Part shown: piece after piece, positions 16,560-25,568 of the stretch | How the letters are laid out: every line of letters starts with the position of its first letter | Numbering within the stretch: the first letter of the stretch is position 1 | Assembly (NCBI GenBank): GCA_050015495.1 | Contig: JBEKBH010000001.1 | Span: forward strand, 124,001-188,000 | Length of the DNA: 64,000 nucleotides | Direction: 5' to 3' | Source: Palsa-1439 sp050015495 | GTDB lineage: Bacteria > Verrucomicrobiota > Verrucomicrobiia > Palsa-1439 | Program-made: the position numbers and the translations under genes | Notes under the pieces: generated by a model | Told to the model about the DNA's origin: nothing | What the model saw: the letters and a program-made list of their open reading frames with translations, nothing else | The model's database searches: none

Positions 16560-18895
16560 GTATCCGGGTACACGATCTGGCCAAGCGTTGCGGCCTGTCG
16601 AACAAGGAGATGATCGACAAGCTGCACACGATGAATTATCCCGTCAAGAGCCACTCGAGTACGGTCGATAAGATCACCGCCGAATCGATCGAGAAGGAGT
16701 ACGGGTATGTTCCGCCGCCGCCTCCCGCACCCGAACCACTGGTAGCGCCCGCTTCCGCAGCGCCTGAGACTGCCGAAAAGACGGAGGCAGCGACGGCGGT
16801 GGCCACTTTGCCAGCCCCGCCCGTGGCTGTCGAACCGCCAAAGTCGGTTGTCGAAGCTCCCAAACCGGCGGTGGCGAAGGTTGCGACGAGCCCGGTAGGT
16901 CAGCCACCACCTGTCGTTCCGCCCAAGACTCCGCCCGCCGCCGTGCCGTCGAAGCCGGCAACGCCACCGAGGACGGTTTCCGCGCCCATGCCGCAGCCGA
17001 CGGTGAAGATCACGACCGCTCCACGTCCGACAGCGCCGCTTGCGCCGGCTCCCAAGCCCGCCGCGGCACCAGTGGGACCGGCGCAGCCGGCCTTCATTGT
17101 GGATGACAAGGGCAACAAGGTTATCCAGATGAAACCGCCGGTCGTAGTGCGCGACCTGGCGCAGCGCATCGGCATAAGGCCGCACGTGCTGTTGGCCGAA
17201 ATGATGGCGATGAGCGTGTTCGCCAATCTCACCGAGACCATCGGGGAAGACATCGCCCGCAAGATCTGCGAGCGGCACGGGTTCCTGTTCGAACTGGAGA
17301 AACGCGAACGCGGGGCCGGCACCGTTCATGCCCCGCCGCGGAAGGTCGAACCCCTGGAAGTCGGCGAACAAGCGACCGATTTGGTGCCGCGTCCGCCCGT
17401 GGTCACGGTGATGGGCCACGTCGACCATGGCAAGACCTCGCTGCTCGACGCGATCCGCAAGACGGATGTTGCCGCCCACGAAAGCGGGGGCATCACCCAG
17501 CACATCGGCGCCAGTGTGGTATCGCTTCCGGGCGGCAAGACCGTCACGTTCCTGGATACCCCCGGCCACGAGGCATTCACGAAGATGCGGGCGCGGGGCG
17601 CCAACGTCACGGACATCGCCGTGCTGGTCGTGGCCGCGGACGACGGCATCATGCCCCAGACGCTCGAAGCGATCAGTCACGCCAAGGCGGCGCAGGTCCC
17701 GATTATTGTCGCGATTAACAAGTGCGACCTGCCGACGGCAAATCCGGACCGCGTCAAGAAACAGTTGCAGGAACACGGTCTGAGCGCGGAATCGTGGGGT
17801 GGCGACACGATCACCGTCGACGTTTCGGCGACCACGAAAAAGGGCGTCGATACGCTGCTGGAGATGATTCTGCTGCAAGCGGAGATCATGGAACTGAAAG
17901 CGAGTCCGAAGGTGCCGGCCAAGGGCAACGTGATCGAGGCGCAAATCGAGCCCGGCATGGGACCGACGGCGACGGTGCTGGTGCGCAAGGGAACACTCCA
18001 CGTCGGGGACGGCATCGTGTGCGGGGCTTACTGGGCAAAGATTCGCGCGTTGGTCAACGACAAGGGCCAACGCATCAAGGAAGCGCCGCCCTCGACCCCT
18101 GTCAAGATCGTCGGGCTCTCCGGCCTGCCCGAGGCCGGCGTCGAGTTCAACGTCATGAAGACGGACAAGGAGGCGCGGGCCCTCAGCGAACAACGCCTGC
18201 AGGACGCCCGCGGATCGGCCACGGCGCAACCGCGCGGTTCACGACTCGAAGACATCCTGACCCAGCTCAAGGATGGCGAGATGAAGAAGCTGCAGATCGT
18301 GCTCAAGGCCGACGTGCAAGGCTCGCTCGAAGCCATCGCGGATTCCCTCCGCAAGCTCAAGAGCGAGAAGATCGAACTCGAGATTCTCCATGCCGCGGTC
18401 GGCAGCATCACGGAAAACGACGTCCTGCTCGCCAGCGCCTCGGAAGCCGTCATCATCGGGTTTCGGGTCAAGACCGAGAGTGGGGTCACTGACACGGCCA
18501 AGAACGCGAACGTGCAGATCCGGTTATACACCATCATCTACGAATTGATCGAACAGGTGGAAGAATCGATGGAAGGCCTGCTGGAGCCCGAATCGAAAGA
18601 AGCCGTCATCGGTCACGCCGAAGTCCGCAAGGTCTTCGAGCTTTCCAAGGGGCCGCCGGTGGCCGGTTGCGTGGTCACGGACGGTCGCATCGCGCGTAGC
18701 GCCCGGGTGCGGTTGTTACGACGCAAAGCCGTGCAGTATGAGGGTCGCATTGGCAGCCTCAAGCATTTCCAGGATGACGTGCGCGAGGTCAAGGCGGGCT
18801 CTGAATGCGGGTTGCGTCTGGAGAATTTTCCGGGAATCCAGGAAGGCGATGTTCTGGAGTGCTATACGGTCGAGAAGGTCGCAGCGAGTTTGTAA
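16556..18895 (+). CDS. infB: Translation initiation factor IF-2
   Basis: The protein is 779 residues. An N-terminal IF2N domain (MSIRVHDLAKRCGLSNKEM) is followed by an Ala/Pro-rich linker (residues about 57-180), a second IF2N module, then the GTPase domain with GHVDHGKTS (about 288), ITQHIGASVV (switch I), DTPGHEAF (switch II) and NKCD (about 387). EF-Tu-like domain II and the C-terminal tRNA-binding domains follow. IF-2 brings fMet-tRNA to the 30S subunit and promotes subunit joining. The start overlaps nusA by four bases. The linker is repetitive and proline-rich, as usual for this family. Confidence 0.97.
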   Translation: MSIRVHDLAKRCGLSNKEMIDKLHTMNYPVKSHSSTVDKITAESIEKEYGYVPPPPPAPEPLVAPASAAPETAEKTEAATAVATLPAPPVAVEPPKSVVEAPKPAVAKVATSPVGQPPPVVPPKTPPAAVPSKPATPPRTVSAPMPQPTVKITTAPRPTAPLAPAPKPAAAPVGPAQPAFIVDDKGNKVIQMKPPVVVRDLAQRIGIRPHVLLAEMMAMSVFANLTETIGEDIARKICERHGFLFELEKRERGAGTVHAPPRKVEPLEVGEQATDLVPRPPVVTVMGHVDHGKTSLLDAIRKTDVAAHESGGITQHIGASVVSLPGGKTVTFLDTPGHEAFTKMRARGANVTDIAVLVVAADDGIMPQTLEAISHAKAAQVPIIVAINKCDLPTANPDRVKKQLQEHGLSAESWGGDTITVDVSATTKKGVDTLLEMILLQAEIMELKASPKVPAKGNVIEAQIEPGMGPTATVLVRKGTLHVGDGIVCGAYWAKIRALVNDKGQRIKEAPPSTPVKIVGLSGLPEAGVEFNVMKTDKEARALSEQRLQDARGSATAQPRGSRLEDILTQLKDGEMKKLQIVLKADVQGSLEAIADSLRKLKSEKIELEILHAAVGSITENDVLLASASEAVIIGFRVKTESGVTDTAKNANVQIRLYTIIYELIEQVEESMEGLLEPESKEAVIGHAEVRKVFELSKGPPVAGCVVTDGRIARSARVRLLRRKAVQYEGRIGSLKHFQDDVREVKAGSECGLRLENFPGIQEGDVLECYTVEKVAASL

Positions 18896-18987
18896 CCCAA
18901 TAACTCAACCGCCCAAAGCGGAGGACGAAACACGGAATGATTTCGGACGTGCCGCCCCTTTTCCTCTTCCCTTGGGCCATCATCATC

Positions 18988-19341
18988 ATGAGCAGCCATC
19001 GAATTGAACGAGTATCGGAATTGGTCAAGCGCGAGGTCAGTGAGGTTGTGCTGGGATTGAACCTGAGCGACTGCGGTTTCATTACGATCACGGCCGCGGA
19101 GGTCAGCCCCGACCTCAAGGATGGCCGGATCTACCTGAGCGTGATCGGTTCGGCGCAGCAGAAGCAGCGCGCCCTGGACGTGCTCGAACGCCAGCACGGC
19201 CATATCCAGCGCGAGCTGGCGCACCGCATCGTGTTGAAATATACACCGCGGTTGAAATTTGTTCTGGATGAAACCGAGGCGCGGGCCAGTCACATCGAGC
19301 ACTTGCTCGACGAACTCGGAGGCGAACCGCCCGATGAGTGA
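18988..19341 (+). CDS. rbfA: 30S ribosome-binding factor RbfA
   Basis: From MSSHRIERVSELVKREVSEVV the product is 117 residues, the normal RbfA size, with the KH-like core GFITITAAEVSPDLKDGRIYLSV and the C-terminal PRLKFVLDETEARASHIEHLL. It helps late 16S maturation and cold adaptation. An in-frame ATG at 18937 with a good GGAGGA site would add 17 hydrophobic residues (ISDVPPLFLFPWAIII) that are not part of the family; homology favours 18988, the ribosome site favours 18937. The stop overlaps nrnA by eight bases. Confidence 0.9.
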   Translation: MSSHRIERVSELVKREVSEVVLGLNLSDCGFITITAAEVSPDLKDGRIYLSVIGSAQQKQRALDVLERQHGHIQRELAHRIVLKYTPRLKFVLDETEARASHIEHLLDELGGEPPDE

Positions 19342-20317
19342 TGTCGTCCAGCAGATCAGCGAACTGTTGCGCAGCCAGAACACGTTTCTGGTGCTGACCC
19401 ATTACCGGCCCGACGGCGACGCCGTGGGTTCGCAACTGGCGCTGCTGCTGATGTTGAAAGGCCTGGGAAAGACCGTCGAAGCCTGGAATGACGATGCGGT
19501 GCCGTCGAAGTTTCGGTTTCTCCCCTCCAGCGAACTCATCACCCGACCCCCCGCCGAGCCGAAGGACTTCGATGTGGTCATCGCCATCGACATCTCCACG
19601 TGGCAACGAGTTGGCACTGCCGCCCAGCGGATCGGCAAGCGAAAGTATTTCATCAACATCGACCATCACGTCAGCAATGAGAGATTTGCTGAGATCAACT
19701 GGATCGTCCCGGAAGCCCCCGCATCGGGACAGATCGCCTTCGATTTGTTGAAGCGGGGCGGGATCACGCTCACGCGCGACATTGCGACCTGCCTGTTTGC
19801 CGCGATCTCGACCGACACGGGGTCGTTCAGTTACGGCAACACCACGGCCGAATCGCTGCGCGTTGCCGCTGAATTGGTCGACACGGGGATCAATGTGGGC
19901 GAAATCTGCCGGCACGTGTACGAAAGCTATCCGTACGCGCGGCTGATGCTGCTGCAGAAGGCCCTGGCGCAACTCCAGTTGGCCGATCACAAGCGCATCG
20001 CGTACACGTGGGTCACCACGGAAATGTTCGAAGAATCGGGGGCCAAACGCGAGGACACGGAAGGCTTGATCGATTATGCCCGCGCCATCGAGGGTGTCGT
20101 GGTAGCCTTGCTGTTCGAAGAGTTGGCCGAACCGGGCAAGTTCCGCATCAGCCTTCGCTCCAAACATCCGAAGATCGATGTCAATTCCGTCGCCCGCCAT
20201 TTCGGTGGCGGTGGCCACCGCGAGGCGGCGGGCGCGCGCCTCTCCGGCGAACCGCGGGAGATCGAGCGCAAGGTGCTGGCGGCTGTGAGCGAAGCATTGG
20301 CGGCAGCCAAGTTGTAG
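19334..20317 (+). CDS. nrnA: DHH-family phosphoesterase (NrnA-like nanoRNase/pAp phosphatase)
   Basis: The protein (327 residues from MSDVVQQISELL) has both DHH and DHHA1 modules: LTHYRPDGDAVGSQLAL (residues about 22-38), VVIAIDIS, NIDHHVSNERF (the DHH motif), TDTGSFSYGNTTAESL and the C-terminal GGGGHREAAGARL. NrnA-type enzymes degrade 2-5 nt RNA and dephosphorylate 3'-phosphoadenosine phosphate. In many bacteria this gene sits between rbfA and truB, as here. The start at 19334 overlaps the rbfA stop; the frame extending to 19259 lies inside rbfA. Confidence 0.93.
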   Translation: MSDVVQQISELLRSQNTFLVLTHYRPDGDAVGSQLALLLMLKGLGKTVEAWNDDAVPSKFRFLPSSELITRPPAEPKDFDVVIAIDISTWQRVGTAAQRIGKRKYFINIDHHVSNERFAEINWIVPEAPASGQIAFDLLKRGGITLTRDIATCLFAAISTDTGSFSYGNTTAESLRVAAELVDTGINVGEICRHVYESYPYARLMLLQKALAQLQLADHKRIAYTWVTTEMFEESGAKREDTEGLIDYARAIEGVVVALLFEELAEPGKFRISLRSKHPKIDVNSVARHFGGGGHREAAGARLSGEPREIERKVLAAVSEALAAAKL

Positions 20318-20326
20318 CTTCTTATC

Positions 20327-21052
20327 ATGCAATCGCAACTGACACCGTTCGATGGCGTCCTGTTGGTGGACAAACCGACCGGGATGACCTCGCACGACGT
20401 GGTGGACCGGGTGCGACGCCATTTCGGGTTTCGGAAGGTCGGGCATTGCGGCACGTTGGACCCCGCCGCGACGGGCCTGCTGATCCTCGTGCTGGAACGC
20501 GCCACCAAACTGCAGGACCGGCTGATGTCCGACGACAAGGCGTACGAAGGGACGATGCTGCTGGGGGTTTCCACGGATTCGCAGGACGCCGACGGGGAAA
20601 TCATTGCCGAGAAACCGGTGCCGGCTCTTACGGAGAACGATATCGAGGAGGCATTCGCCAAATTCCGGGGTGATATTCAACAGGTGCCGCCGATGGTCAG
20701 TGCCGTCAAGCATCAGGGCACGCCACTGTACAAACTGGCGCGCAAGGGCAAGACGGTGGAGCGCGAACCGCGGTTGGTGCACATCTATGACCTGCGGGTG
20801 GTCGCGCTGGACCTTCCGCGCATCCAGTTCCGCGTCGCCTGCACGAAGGGGACGTATGTGCGGACGTTGTGCTCGGAGATCGGGGACCTCCTCGGCTGCG
20901 GCGCGCACCTCCACGATTTGCGACGAACGCGATCGGGCAAATTTGATGTCAACGAGGCGCATTCCCTCGACGAAGTGCTGAAACAAACGCGCGAACAGTT
21001 ACAGACGTTCATCATTCCCATCTTGAAGCTCATCGGCTCCGATGCGGCGTAA
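20327..21052 (+). CDS. truB: tRNA pseudouridine(55) synthase
   Basis: The 241-residue protein has the TruB core: GVLLVDKPTGMTSHDVV, HCGTLDPAATGLLILVL with catalytic Asp at residue 45, YEGTMLLGVSTDSQDADG, QVPPMVSAVKHQGTPLYKLAR and CTKGTYVRTLCSEIG. It makes the universal pseudouridine in the T-loop of tRNAs. It follows nrnA by nine bases, and its stop shares one base with the ribF start (TAATG), so expression is coupled. Confidence 0.96.
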   Translation: MQSQLTPFDGVLLVDKPTGMTSHDVVDRVRRHFGFRKVGHCGTLDPAATGLLILVLERATKLQDRLMSDDKAYEGTMLLGVSTDSQDADGEIIAEKPVPALTENDIEEAFAKFRGDIQQVPPMVSAVKHQGTPLYKLARKGKTVEREPRLVHIYDLRVVALDLPRIQFRVACTKGTYVRTLCSEIGDLLGCGAHLHDLRRTRSGKFDVNEAHSLDEVLKQTREQLQTFIIPILKLIGSDAA

Positions 21053-21987
21053 TGCAGGTATTTCGCACATTTGAAGAATTCGCCGGGCGTCCCCGAAGGG
21101 TTTGCCTGGCGATCGGCGTATTCGACGGCGTCCATCTCGGACATCAACAGGTGATCGGGCAGGCACGGGACGACGCCCGGGCCAGCGGCGGCATGTCGGT
21201 GGTCCTGACGTTCGATCCGCACCCGATGCGCGTGCTGCAGCCGCAGAAGGCGCCGCTGTTGCTGACATCCACCGACCACAAACTCGCGCTGATGGGAAAA
21301 CTCGGGGTCGATGCCTGCCTGCTGCTCAAGTTTGACAAGGCATTCTCGCTGACGCCGGCCGAGCAATTTATCGACATGGTCGCGCGCCACACCCATCCGC
21401 TCCAGGAGATCTGCGTCGGCACCCGGTTCCGGTTCGGGCACGATCGCACCGGTGACGTGCGGCTCATGGAATCGCTGGCCCCGAAGTACGGATTCGTGGC
21501 GAAGGAAATCAAACCGGTCAAGCTGGGCGATGAGATGATCAGCTCGACGGCGATTCGACAACACGTATTGCGGGGTGAGATCGATCGCGCTGCAGCGATG
21601 CTTGGACGACCGTTTTCGATTCTCGGCACGGTCGAGCCGGGCGACCACCGCGGACGCCAACTCGGTTTCCCGACCGCCAATCTGGATCCGCGCGACGAGG
21701 TGTTGCCTCCCGACGGCGTCTATGCCGTGCGGGTGATCATCGGCGCGGAACAACTCGGTGGCGTGGTGAACATCGGCGTCCGCCCCACATTTGTCGGAGC
21801 GCAACCCCGCCGCGTGCTGGAGGTTCACATTTTGGATTTTACACGCGACCTGTACGCGCAGAATGTCGAGGCTTGTTTCCTGTCGAAATTGCGGGACGAG
21901 CAGAAGTTCGTTTCGGTAGACGCGCTACGGAAGCAAATCACGGCGGATATCGAAACCGCGCGCAAGGTTCTTGGGCCACAGGCCTGA
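21052..21987 (+). CDS. ribF: Bifunctional riboflavin kinase/FAD synthetase
   Basis: The product is 311 residues. The N-terminal FMN adenylyltransferase half has AIGVFDGVHLGHQQVIGQA and the later SSTAIRQHVLRG. The C-terminal riboflavin kinase half starts at about residue 185 with GRQLGFPTANLDPR and includes GVYAVRV and VVNIGVRPTF. It phosphorylates riboflavin to FMN and adenylates FMN to FAD. It is the last gene of the nusA cluster and ends 13 bases from the convergent zinc-ribbon gene. Confidence 0.95.
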   Translation: MQVFRTFEEFAGRPRRVCLAIGVFDGVHLGHQQVIGQARDDARASGGMSVVLTFDPHPMRVLQPQKAPLLLTSTDHKLALMGKLGVDACLLLKFDKAFSLTPAEQFIDMVARHTHPLQEICVGTRFRFGHDRTGDVRLMESLAPKYGFVAKEIKPVKLGDEMISSTAIRQHVLRGEIDRAAAMLGRPFSILGTVEPGDHRGRQLGFPTANLDPRDEVLPPDGVYAVRVIIGAEQLGGVVNIGVRPTFVGAQPRRVLEVHILDFTRDLYAQNVEACFLSKLRDEQKFVSVDALRKQITADIETARKVLGPQA

Positions 21988-22000
21988 CAGAAGTTGCTGT

Positions 22001-22534
22001 TTATCGCAACAGCTCGTTGAGTAGTGACAACGCGGGCGCTACGACGCTTCCTTGCCCGGCGAACAGCCAGCCCCGGTGAGCCGCGGCTCCGCCCATTTCG
22101 GCGGCCTGCACACCCGCTTCTCCGATGTCCATCTCCTCGCGCTGCGACCTTTCCCGGGCGGCATCGCTGCGGTAATTAGATTTCGCGAGGGCCAGCACCA
22201 TGTTCTGCAATTCGTCGGCGTCGAGCCAGAGCTCGGCGCACGGGTCGCAGCGATTGATCTGGATCGCGGCCATGCCCATGTACCCATACTTGTCCATCGT
22301 CTGATGGCAATCGGGGCAGCGCAGCGTCGGCTGGTTCTGCCAACCGTCCGGCGAGCGGAACGACGTGACCTCGGCAGTCTCTTGCGGCACCGCATGCCAA
22401 CTGTTTTCGAGAATGCCAATCAAGTCGGTATGCCCGATGAGCATCCCTTTGCAGTCGCGACAGCAGCGGAAGGCCACTTCGTCCAGTTGCTGATCTTCGA
22501 GCGGTCGCGAACAACGGGGGCAGTTCGCGCTCAT
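22001..22534 (-). CDS. Double zinc-ribbon (TFIIB-type) protein, unknown function
   Basis: The protein (177 residues from MSANCPRCSRPLED) contains two zinc ribbons: CPRC...CRDC near residues 5-30 and CPDC...CDPC near 73-95, the latter followed by AELWLDADELQNM. This CxxC/CxxCxGxWLD pattern is the zf-TFIIB family of bacterial zinc proteins. A Ala/Gly-rich tail follows. Its start overlaps the mutL stop by four bases (ATGA), so it is translated with mutL. The function is unknown, and a role in mismatch repair is only suggested by coupling. Confidence 0.85.
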   Translation of the reverse strand: MSANCPRCSRPLEDQQLDEVAFRCCRDCKGMLIGHTDLIGILENSWHAVPQETAEVTSFRSPDGWQNQPTLRCPDCHQTMDKYGYMGMAAIQINRCDPCAELWLDADELQNMVLALAKSNYRSDAARERSQREEMDIGEAGVQAAEMGGAAAHRGWLFAGQGSVVAPALSLLNELLR

Positions 22535-24315
22535 ACCTTCCTGCCGAATTTCTTCTCCAACTCGGCGTAGGACATCTGGATCATGGTCGGGCGGCCGTGC
22601 GGGCAGGTGTAGGGCAGCTCGCACTGGTGGAGTTGCTGGAGCAACGCGCGCAATTCCTCGCCGCGCAACGGGTCGTGCGCTTTTACCGCGTGACGGCAGA
22701 CAGTGGTGGCGATTCGGTCCTCGCTCAATCGCCGGGCGTGGACTTCCTCCCCCACCTGGCGCAACTCGTCGATGATGTTGCGAAACGTCTGGGCGAGGTT
22801 GCCGGTCGGAAAATACGGCGGCAGCGCGTCGACCAGGAAGGTTTTCTCGCCGAATTCGCTGACACCGATGCCGAGCTTGTGCAACGTCTTCTGGTTGGCG
22901 TGGAGGAAGGCCGCATCGCGGGCGTCGAGTTCGAGCGTGAGCGGCAGCAGGAGCTTTTGCGCGGGGGCGGAATCGGTCTGGAGTTCCCGGAGCATTTTCT
23001 CGAACAAGACGCGTTCATGCGCGGCGTGTTGATCCATCAAGACCAGGCCTTCGGGCGATTCGATGAGGACGTAGAGTTGGCCGATCACGCCGAGAATGCG
23101 CCATGTGCCCTCGTCCGTGCGAACTTCAATCTGTGGCTCGGCGGGAGCCTCGCCCTCCACACGATCTCGGGGCACGTCCAGCAATTTGGATTGTTGCGCG
23201 GGCGGCGACGATGGCGGTTCGCCGCGCAACGCCAATGGCGGCGCGGGCGACCAGTGCGGTCGTGGACCGACAACGCGTTGCTGGAACTGGGGCCAGCCTT
23301 CGCGTTGGACGGGATGGAGTCCCGCCGTTTCCGGTTCGAGGGCGGCGCGCGCGGCATCGATCACGCACTGCCGCACGGCGGCTTCATCCCGAAAACGCAC
23401 TTCGCGTTTGGCGGGATGAATATTGACGTCCACCAGTTCGGGATTGATGTCGATGAACAGGAATGTCACGGGGAATTTCCCTTTCATCAGGGCGGTGTGA
23501 TAGCCTTCGAGCAGCGCGTAATTGATACCCTTGCTTTCGACTGGGCGTTGATTGACGAACAGATGCTGTTGCCGGCGGTCCGCGCGGCTGACGCCGGGTT
23601 TGCCGATGAAGCCCGTAACACGGACATCGCCCTGGGACAACTCGACGGCGAGAAGTTCCTCAACGAGTTGCGCGCCGTAGAGTTCCCGGAGACGCCCGGC
23701 GAGATCGTTGGTCGGCGCGAGGTTAAAGATTTCGCGGCCATCGACGACGAGCGTGAACGCCACGTTGGGATGCGCAAGCGCGCAGAGGGTGGCGATGTGC
23801 TCGATGTGCGCGGTCTCGGTCGGAATCGAGCGGAGGAATTTGCGGCGGGCGGGCAGATTGAAGAACAGATTACGAACCTCGACGACGGTTCCCTCCGCTG
23901 CGCCGATGTCGGCGACGGACAGGATTTTCCCGCCAGCGATCTCGATTTGCGTCCCGCTCAATGTGCCGCGTTCGCGGCTGGTGAGCGTGAACCGCGAGAC
24001 GGCGGCGATGCTGGGAATGGCTTCCCCGCGAAACCCGAGCGACGTGATACTGTGCAGGTCTTCGGCGCGGGAAATCTTGCTGGTGGCGTGACGTTCGAGG
24101 GCGAGAAGCGCGTCGTCGCGGCTCATGCCGAACCCGTCGTCGGCGACATTGACGAGCGCGCGTCCCCCGTTCTTGATGGTGACCGTGACGCGACGGGCGT
24201 CGGCGTCGAGGGCGTTCTCGACCAACTCCTTCACGACCGAGGCGGGCCGCTCGATCACTTCGCCGGCGGCGATCTGGTTGGCGACCTGTTCGGACAGGAG
24301 ACGAATCCGGTTCAC
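22531..24315 (-). CDS. mutL: DNA mismatch repair protein MutL
   Basis: The protein is 594 residues. The GHKL ATPase half shows QVANQIAAGEVIERPASVVKE, ENALDADA, VADDGFGM and LGFRGEAIPSI. A linker rich in Pro/Arg follows, then the dimerisation half. The C-terminal half carries DQHAAHERVLFE, which fits the DQHA(x)2E(x)4E endonuclease metal motif, plus VCRHAVKAHD and CPHGRPT. The protein is therefore expected to nick DNA itself, unlike E. coli MutL, and a methyl-directed MutH system is not implied. It is coupled to the downstream zinc-ribbon gene. Confidence 0.96.
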   Translation of the reverse strand: MNRIRLLSEQVANQIAAGEVIERPASVVKELVENALDADARRVTVTIKNGGRALVNVADDGFGMSRDDALLALERHATSKISRAEDLHSITSLGFRGEAIPSIAAVSRFTLTSRERGTLSGTQIEIAGGKILSVADIGAAEGTVVEVRNLFFNLPARRKFLRSIPTETAHIEHIATLCALAHPNVAFTLVVDGREIFNLAPTNDLAGRLRELYGAQLVEELLAVELSQGDVRVTGFIGKPGVSRADRRQQHLFVNQRPVESKGINYALLEGYHTALMKGKFPVTFLFIDINPELVDVNIHPAKREVRFRDEAAVRQCVIDAARAALEPETAGLHPVQREGWPQFQQRVVGPRPHWSPAPPLALRGEPPSSPPAQQSKLLDVPRDRVEGEAPAEPQIEVRTDEGTWRILGVIGQLYVLIESPEGLVLMDQHAAHERVLFEKMLRELQTDSAPAQKLLLPLTLELDARDAAFLHANQKTLHKLGIGVSEFGEKTFLVDALPPYFPTGNLAQTFRNIIDELRQVGEEVHARRLSEDRIATTVCRHAVKAHDPLRGEELRALLQQLHQCELPYTCPHGRPTMIQMSYAELEKKFGRKV

Positions 24316-24410
24316 GAGCGGATTATAGCGGACGGCAGAGCCGGTGAAAGCGGGAAAACGGGCAGGCGTTGAGCGTCAGAATGGGAGCAATTGACCGGTG
24401 GCGCCGTGAT

Positions 24411-25409
24411 TCACGCGGTCCGGCGGAAGTATTTCTTCACGAAGAGCAGGAACCCGAGGAATGGCAACGCGCTGATGGCCGTGAGGACGAGCATATTCTG
24501 ACTGGTAAGGAAACTGTTGCGCTGCATTTGCTCGATTTGCTGCGGCGGGTAGCCCATCAGCCGGTACATGTCCATCAGATCGACCCGCGCGAAGGTGATC
24601 AGGCCGGACGTAATGATTACTCCAAAGCCGATCAACGTAGCCCACCAGCCGGCGACATCGAGATGATAAATGGCCCAAGCGCAATAGAGCCACAGGGCAA
24701 TGAACGGCAGGATCACGATTGCCCCCGGCAGCCCGCTTACCAAGAGGCCGAAGAACGGCATCACGCTGTTGTAGACGAGCATCATGAGGGCCATCCACAC
24801 CGCTCCATAGGCGAGAAGGAGGCTCAACGCGAGGACGGGCAGCGGACAGGCATCGGTCCACCGCGTCACCGGATCGCGGGCCTGGCATGTCGCCTTCACA
24901 TGGGGGCTGCGGTAAAACAACACCAACAAGCCCGGGAGAACAACGAACATCACGCTGACAAAACCAAGCGCGACGATGATGGCCACGGCCTGCGTTGCCT
25001 GCGACATGGGTTGTCCGCCGGACGGCACGTGGGCGAACGCCTTTGGCAAGAATATCGCCATGAAGAACTCCATGAGAACGCCCGTCAACAACCAGACCCA
25101 CCCGAGAATCAGCAACAGCGCGCGCGCCCAGCGTCGGGCCATGGTCGATCCGATCCCGAGCCAGATAAACACGACGGACATGACGGCATAGACCATCACG
25201 GCCGGAAGCATGGTGCGGAGGTTTGTGGTGGCACCGGTTGTCTTGGCGGCCATCATTTGGCCGAGGATCATCAAAGGCACAAAGAGGGCGCAGAGGCATC
25301 CGATGAGGATGACGAGGATGCCGAACCCGATGAGGCCGCCATGGCGGTCCTTGAAATCGGCAGTGGGCGGGACGGGTGGCGGCTGATTCACAGCAAATGC
25401 CTCACTCAT
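24411..25409 (-). CDS. Multi-pass membrane protein, unknown function
   Basis: The protein (332 residues from MSEAFAVNQPPPVPP) has a short Pro-rich cytoplasmic start and about eight hydrophobic segments, including GFGILVILIGCLCALFV, LLLILGWVWLLTGVLMEFF, VAIIVALGFVSVMFVVLPG and a last one at LVLTAISALPFLGFLLFV before the basic VKKYFRR end. The start at 25409 has GGGAG eight bases upstream. No enzymatic motif is visible and I do not recognise the family. It is a single-gene unit upstream of mutL on the same strand, 95 bases apart. Confidence 0.8.
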   Translation of the reverse strand: MSEAFAVNQPPPVPPTADFKDRHGGLIGFGILVILIGCLCALFVPLMILGQMMAAKTTGATTNLRTMLPAVMVYAVMSVVFIWLGIGSTMARRWARALLLILGWVWLLTGVLMEFFMAIFLPKAFAHVPSGGQPMSQATQAVAIIVALGFVSVMFVVLPGLLVLFYRSPHVKATCQARDPVTRWTDACPLPVLALSLLLAYGAVWMALMMLVYNSVMPFFGLLVSGLPGAIVILPFIALWLYCAWAIYHLDVAGWWATLIGFGVIITSGLITFARVDLMDMYRLMGYPPQQIEQMQRNSFLTSQNMLVLTAISALPFLGFLLFVKKYFRRTA

Positions 25410-25568
25410 TTCTTGTTCTCCCAGGTCAGAAGCTGGGCGGAGTATAGGTGTCCCGACTGGATTTGTCACGCGCACAATGGAAACGATGCAAGGTGAAGAC
25501 GTCTCAGGGCCACAGGTGCCATGAGACGGCCAACGTGCGATTCCGCGAGGAACGACCGGTCGTGGTGG

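Noticed and set aside
15815..18229. An 804-codon minus-strand open frame across nusA and infB
   Set aside because: Antisense shadow of two well-supported genes; its Arg/Gly-rich segment mirrors the Ala/Pro-rich linker of IF-2.
19115..20986. A 623-codon minus-strand frame opposite nrnA and truB
   Set aside because: It spans several coupled plus-strand genes with clear motifs and has no recognisable domain of its own.
24376..25299. 307-codon frame overlapping the membrane protein upstream of mutL
   Set aside because: Same strand but a different frame; the alternative frame has consistent hydrophobic helices and a good ribosome site at 25409, this one does not.
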